Assembly: GCA_034435375.1 (NCBI GenBank)
Contig: DAOTXR010000086.1
Span: forward strand, 1-64,000
Length of the DNA stretch: 64,000 nucleotides
Source: DAOTXR01 sp034435375
Lineage (GTDB): Bacteria > Chloroflexota > Anaerolineae > Aggregatilineales > UBA3940
Reading direction: 5' to 3'
Under the pieces are notes generated by a model. That model did no database searches. It saw nothing but the letters and a program-made list of their open reading frames with translations, and was not told the DNA's origin. Position 1 is the stretch's first letter, and the number at the start of each line of letters is the position of its first letter. Below, piece after piece: positions 60,346 to 64,000 of the stretch. Both the position numbers and the translations under genes were made by a program.

Positions 60346-60375
60346 GCTGTGAACGTTCACGGGAACGATCACAGC
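60346..60375 (-). promoter_or_regulatory. Double LacI-type operator
   Basis: A perfect 12-bp palindrome GTGAACGTTCAC (60,349-60,360) is directly followed by a near-palindrome GGGAACGATCAC (60,361-60,372). Both share the AACGTT/AACGAT core typical of LacI-family operators. The pair is framed by GCTGTGA/TCACAGC. It touches the -10 of the lacI promoter and covers the predicted start of transcription, an arrangement that blocks RNA polymerase. Confidence 0.85.
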
Positions 60376-60401
60376 ATATCATAGCGCCTGGAGCTTGTCA
60401 A
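60373..60401 (-). promoter_or_regulatory. Promoter of lacI and the downstream sugar operon
   Basis: On the minus strand a perfect TTGACA (60,396-60,401) and TATGCT (60,373-60,378) are separated by 17 bases, with TGA before the -10. Transcription would begin near 60,366, inside the double operator. It is the strongest promoter seen in the window. Confidence 0.85.
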
Positions 60402-60683
60402 GAGGGAGTCGCTTGCCTGAGGTGTGCTCCTCGTTTGGGGCAGGAACCGCAGCAGGATCGCCAACGCGGCGCTGAACCTCAAAGCCGACAGGCATCCTCA
60501 CCTGCCGGGGCGCGAGAAGATTCGAACAACAGAGGCTGCAAGAGGCGCAGCAAGAGGCATCGCAGGCCACCTCAGCCCGCGCCTCAAAGGAGACAGGGCT
60601 GCCACGGCCCTGCCTTCGTCATTCACACCACGGAGGCAGATCGTCTGGCTCTGAAAGACGGGGGCCGCTTCGCCCACCCGCGA
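60402..60683. other. Intergenic region without a recognisable gene
   Basis: Between the MalG stop of operon B and the lacI promoter there are 282 bases. The minus strand has a 63-codon open frame rich in Cys (60,379-60,570), but it has no SD, runs into the promoter and has no family look. A small CAGGGC/GCCCTG stem near 60,592-60,610 could be a weak terminator for operon B. Nothing else is supported. Confidence 0.6.
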
Positions 60684-61508
60684 TCATCCTTTCAAGGCGC
60701 CGGCCAGGATGCCCTTGATAAAGTACTGTCCCAGGGCCAGGAAGAAGACCAGCGGGACAAACAACGCGACCATTGCCGCCGCCATCTGGATGTTATACAA
60801 CGCCAAGAAGCTGCCCTTGACCTCGGCCAGCTTGACCTGGATGGTCTGCGTGTAGGGGGTCACCAGCGTCAGAGCGAGCAGAAACTCGTTCCAGACGGAG
60901 GTAAACACAATGATCGCCGTTGAAGCGTAGGCCGGGAGCGCAATCGGAATGATTACCTGAAAGAACGTCTGGAGACGCGAGGCCCCATCGACCTCAGCGG
61001 CTTCTTCAAGTTCCCTCGGAATTGAAGTAAAGAAAGTGCCCATCAGCACGGCAGCCAGCGGCAGATTGAGGATCAAATAGCTGCCAATCAACCCAAAGTG
61101 AGTCAGGGCCAAGCGAGTGAATCCCATCACCTGAACCAGGGGGATCAGAATCGCCTGGTAGGGCATGTAGAGAGCGATGCCGACCAAGACAAAGAGGATC
61201 TTGGTAAACAGCGAGCGCGTCCGGCTGAGATAATAGCCCCCCAGCCCACCGAGAAACACTGACAGGAGCGTGACAGAAAAGGTGATGATCGAGGAGTTCA
61301 CCAGAGAGCCTAACGTCAACTCGATGGCCTGAGCGTAATTCTCAAAGCGGAGATTGGCGCTGGGGACCAGATAGGCGCGTTCGGCGATCTCTGCTGGAGT
61401 TTTGAGAGATGTGACGATGACAACGTACAGCGGCAGCACGTAAGTGATGGTCAACATGACCGCTGTGATTAGCACCAAGATGCGGAGGGTGAGGTTCTTG
61501 CTTTTCAT
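60684..61508 (-). CDS. Sugar ABC transporter permease, MalG type (operon B)
   Basis: A 274-aa inner-membrane subunit with six helices. The coupling loop is EAAEVDGASRLQTFFQVIIP (about residues 163-182). The ending FIKGILAGALKG is typical of MalG-like proteins. Its ATG overlaps the MalF stop by one base (TGATG), so translation is coupled. It belongs to the upstream binding protein-MalF-MalG set, not to the lacI-led operon, although both point the same way. Confidence 0.9.
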   Translation of the reverse strand: MKSKNLTLRILVLITAVMLTITYVLPLYVVIVTSLKTPAEIAERAYLVPSANLRFENYAQAIELTLGSLVNSSIITFSVTLLSVFLGGLGGYYLSRTRSLFTKILFVLVGIALYMPYQAILIPLVQVMGFTRLALTHFGLIGSYLILNLPLAAVLMGTFFTSIPRELEEAAEVDGASRLQTFFQVIIPIALPAYASTAIIVFTSVWNEFLLALTLVTPYTQTIQVKLAEVKGSFLALYNIQMAAAMVALFVPLVFFLALGQYFIKGILAGALKG

Positions 61509-62470
61509 CAGTCAAACCACTTTGAGAAAGCATAGATCGTATACGGCACGACAATGATGAACGCCATCAGGAAGATGATGACGCCTAGCCCTGCGCCCAG
61601 CGCAACCAGATGCTGCTGGAAGTAGGCGATCAACATGTGGAACGACAACACATCGGTCGCATTGCCTGGCCCACCAAAGGTGACAATGTAGACAATGTCG
61701 AAGACTTTGAGCGAAGAGATGAGCAGCAGCGAAACCAGCACTAGAATGCCCGACCGGATGTTCGGGATGATGATCTGGATCAGGATTCTGAAGCGAGAAG
61801 CGCCATCGACAATGGCTGCCTCGATCATCTCCTGAAGCTCAGTGGTCCGGAAAGATGACTGTAGGATGATGACCGAGAAGCCCAGGTACTGCCAGATAAA
61901 GATCACGATCAACCAGTAAGTCGCCGTCTCCGGATTGGTCGCGAATCGCCCCTGAAGCTCATCCAGGCCCACCTCACGCAGCAGTGTATTGAACACCCCT
62001 TTGTTCGGCTCATACATCCACGACCAGATCGTGCCGCTGACCAGAAACGACATCGCCACCGGATACAGGATCAGGGTGCGGATATAAGACTCAATGGCCT
62101 TGATCGAGCCGATCTCCAACAGGTAGGCCACGAAGATCGCCAGAACGACGGTCGGAGCCACGCCCAGCACGAGCCACTTGACATTGTTCTCGACATCGAT
62201 CCAGAAACGGTCGAGGGTAGTCATGGTCTGGTACCACTTCAGACCGGCAAACTCGTAGTTGGGCGTCACAGTTCCAGCCCAGTCAGTTAGCGAAACAAAG
62301 AAGGTCCAGCCTAGCATGCCGTACAGCAAGATGACGACGAGCAGCAGAGGCAGCATGAAGATCAGGAACTCCAGGAAGTTGAACGTCACTTTGCGTCTAC
62401 GGCGTCTTTTGACCGGACGCGCCAGGGCCTGCTCGGACAGAATGGGGGTTGTTTTCTCTAAGGTGCTCAC
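61508..62470 (-). CDS. Sugar ABC transporter permease, MalF type (operon B)
   Basis: A 320-aa inner-membrane subunit. The cytosolic N-terminus is Arg/Lys-rich (VKRRRRRKVTFN). Six helices follow, with the coupling loop EAAIVDGASRFRILIQIIIP near residues 219-238. The sequence around WSWMYEPNKGVFNTLLREVGL is characteristic of glucose-type CUT1 permeases. The upstream 165-base space contains a perfect 12-bp hairpin. It is encoded between the binding protein and MalG and coupled to the latter. Confidence 0.9.
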   Translation of the reverse strand: MSTLEKTTPILSEQALARPVKRRRRRKVTFNFLEFLIFMLPLLLVVILLYGMLGWTFFVSLTDWAGTVTPNYEFAGLKWYQTMTTLDRFWIDVENNVKWLVLGVAPTVVLAIFVAYLLEIGSIKAIESYIRTLILYPVAMSFLVSGTIWSWMYEPNKGVFNTLLREVGLDELQGRFATNPETATYWLIVIFIWQYLGFSVIILQSSFRTTELQEMIEAAIVDGASRFRILIQIIIPNIRSGILVLVSLLLISSLKVFDIVYIVTFGGPGNATDVLSFHMLIAYFQQHLVALGAGLGVIIFLMAFIIVVPYTIYAFSKWFD

Positions 62471-62543
62471 GGTTGGCTGCCTTTATGACAACGAGCTGAA
62501 TGCATCAGCTCCTGACCTGAGCGGGAGACAGTGGACCAAGGAT

Positions 62544-62573
62544 GGGTAGGGATGCGTCTGAGCATCCCTACCC
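62544..62573 (-). promoter_or_regulatory. Intercistronic hairpin between binding-protein and MalF genes (operon B)
   Basis: GGGTAGGGATGC and GCATCCCTACCC form a perfect 12-bp stem with a 6-nt loop, 62 bases after the binding-protein stop. It has the same stem and loop length as the hairpin at the equivalent place in operon A but a different sequence. No T-tract follows. Confidence 0.75.
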
Positions 62574-62635
62574 CACCTTCTACCTACCCTATTTGCTTGC
62601 GGCGACCCGACGTGAACGGGGCCGAGTGCTTGGGC

Positions 62636-64000
62636 CTATGGCCACTGATACCAGGACGCGCCTTCCGCCACGTTGTGGGTCTCAAACAGGGTGTTAACCG
62701 ACGCGATGGCTGCATCCACATCGGGCGTGGCGATGAACGCTGCGATGGCATCCCAGTAAGCAGAAGTAAAGGCCGCCGGCGCAATGCTGCCGTGCTGGTC
62801 TAGGATCAGCTTGCCGGGATTGTCGCGCACGTATGACTGCATCTCCTGCCGAATCGGATCAGGGAACTCCGTCGGGTCAATGTCGATGCGGGCAAACATG
62901 CCGCCCTGCGTCACATCGGTCGGGATCTGAAGCTCCGGCGAAGCGACGACGCGCAGCCAATCCAGGGTCGCATTGGGATGCGGAGCGTTCACGGCCAACC
63001 CGTAGGTATCCGGATGGAACAGCAGGATGCGCTCAGGCTCCTGTGGGAAGGTGACCGCGCCAAAGTCCACGCCCGGCTCCCAGCCCTGGCTGATGAACGC
63101 GCCAATAGCCCAGGTGCCCATCAACACCATCCCCGCATCGCCAGAGGAGACCAGACCTACAGACTGATCCCACGTCAGGGCTGCGTGATCGGTGTTGAAG
63201 CATGCGCTCAGCTCCTGAAGCCGCTCCAGGGCCGCCCGGAAGTTCTCATCTGTGGTAACGTCAATCTGGCCCTTGTAAAGCTGGACATAGTACTCAGGCC
63301 CGCCGATTTCCAGCAGCAGGCTGTCCAAGACAAAGGCGGCTTCCCACTTCTCCTTGGTGCCCAGCGCAAACGGCGTCATCTCAGGCTTGGCCGCCTGGAT
63401 GGCCTGGCAGGCTGCGATCAGCTGCTCATAGTTGAGGGGCGGCTCCAGCGCCAACTCCTCAAAGAGAGCTTTGTTATAGTACAGAATGTTCTGGATATGC
63501 ATGTTGAGCGGGACAACGTAAGGATGCCCATCGATGGTTACCGCATTGTACAGCGGGCCGGGGATCACATCCTTGTAGCCCAACTCAGCATACAGATCAT
63601 CCAGCGGGACAAGCGCGTTGCCATCGACATAGGCTTTCAACTCTGCGCCGCCGAGGGTCTGGAAGGTATCCGGTGGAATGCCTGCCGCCATACGACCCTG
63701 GAGCACGACACGATGGCTCACGCCGCCGCCACCCGCCACGGGGTTCTCGACGACCTCGATGTCCGGGTAGGCGTCGGCCAGGGCCGCAAACATGGCATCA
63801 GCGGCTTCCCGCTCACCGGGGCCTGTCCACCAGTGGAAGATCTCGATCTTCCGCTCTTCGGGCAGCGGGGTCACTGTCACAGGAACTTCCCGGACGACCT
63901 CTTCACCCGCGATCTCAACAACTTCCGTGACGACCACGGTCCTCACCACTTCCGTCGGCCCGCAGGCGCTCAGCACCAACGCCGCAAGGAGCAAGAGTGG
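62636..64000 (-). CDS. Sugar ABC transporter substrate-binding lipoprotein (operon B), 5' end outside the window
   Basis: At least 454 codons are visible; the start lies beyond the window, inside the signal peptide. The lipobox is LVLSAC. A Val/Thr/Glu-rich tether follows (RTVVVTEVVEIAGEE), then the binding domain with IEIFHWWTGPGEREAAD, VAGGGGVSHRVVLQGRMAAG and IPPDTFQTLGGAELKAYV. These motifs resemble glucose/mannose-binding proteins of thermophilic CUT1 systems such as the Thermus type, so glucose or a related hexose is the best guess. Conserved cell-surface localisation is implied by the tether. Confidence 0.9.
   Translation of the reverse strand, partial: PLLLLAALVLSACGPTEVVRTVVVTEVVEIAGEEVVREVPVTVTPLPEERKIEIFHWWTGPGEREAADAMFAALADAYPDIEVVENPVAGGGGVSHRVVLQGRMAAGIPPDTFQTLGGAELKAYVDGNALVPLDDLYAELGYKDVIPGPLYNAVTIDGHPYVVPLNMHIQNILYYNKALFEELALEPPLNYEQLIAACQAIQAAKPEMTPFALGTKEKWEAAFVLDSLLLEIGGPEYYVQLYKGQIDVTTDENFRAALERLQELSACFNTDHAALTWDQSVGLVSSGDAGMVLMGTWAIGAFISQGWEPGVDFGAVTFPQEPERILLFHPDTYGLAVNAPHPNATLDWLRVVASPELQIPTDVTQGGMFARIDIDPTEFPDPIRQEMQSYVRDNPGKLILDQHGSIAPAAFTSAYWDAIAAFIATPDVDAAIASVNTLFETHNVAEGASWYQWP

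Overview
The window looks like chromosomal DNA of a member of the Chloroflexota, probably Anaerolineae-like. This is inferred from gene content and style, not from a marker gene. The sequence is GC-rich. It carries very large sensor kinases built from stacked GAF domains, lipoproteins with Thr/Pro-rich or Val/Thr-rich linkers after the lipobox cysteine, an ADP-forming acetyl-CoA synthetase, three tandem DegV proteins, and CUT1-type sugar ABC systems without a local ATPase. No rRNA, tRNA, CRISPR array, transposase or phage gene was found.

Layout. 0-3 kb: a minus-strand thiamine operon headed by a good promoter, a TPP riboswitch and an intrinsic terminator, followed by thiamine pyrophosphokinase, an MTH1187-type thiamine-binding protein, a ThiX/SsuC-like permease and a methyltransferase. 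3-13 kb: membrane proteins, a membrane-embedded spermidine-synthase-like protein, an EamA exporter, a BioD-like/DRTGG protein beside ADP-forming acetyl-CoA synthetase, a beta-propeller lipoprotein, and a tandem 107-bp palindromic repeat. 13-23.5 kb: an NAD-dependent epimerase, a 2-oxoacid dehydrogenase operon (E1alpha, E1beta, E2, no E3), a GNAT enzyme, an AidB-like acyl-CoA dehydrogenase, a lipoprotein, type I glutamine synthetase, an MBL-fold protein and a small unknown. 23.5-30 kb: a cellulose-synthase-like glycosyltransferase, three DegV paralogues, a small membrane protein, an OsmC protein and a VanZ-like protein.

30-45 kb is a signalling region. A DUF697-type GTPase overlaps a 1481-aa membrane kinase with five GAF domains and is followed by a second membrane kinase (1191 aa). 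Facing them is a 1763-aa PAS/GAF kinase. A fourth kinase of the NarL type lies at 52-54 kb. No response regulator is encoded in the window, so all four appear to be orphans.

45-51.7 kb: a PlsC-like acyltransferase, then a tightly coupled plus-strand cassette (glycosyltransferase, two HEAT-repeat proteins, nucleoside phosphorylase, second glycosyltransferase), then a cation diffusion facilitator with a small Cys-rich membrane-anchored protein. 54-64 kb: a polytopic membrane protein and two binding-protein/MalF/MalG sugar uptake operons in one direction. A LacI-family gene between them has a near-consensus promoter overlapped by a double LacI-type operator. Both operons have a perfect 12-bp stem with a 6-nt loop between the binding-protein gene and the first permease gene.

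The best candidates for something undescribed are the glycosyltransferase/HEAT/HEAT/phosphorylase/glycosyltransferase cassette and the GTPase plus multi-GAF kinase operon. All assignments come from reading the sequence by eye; no database search was run.
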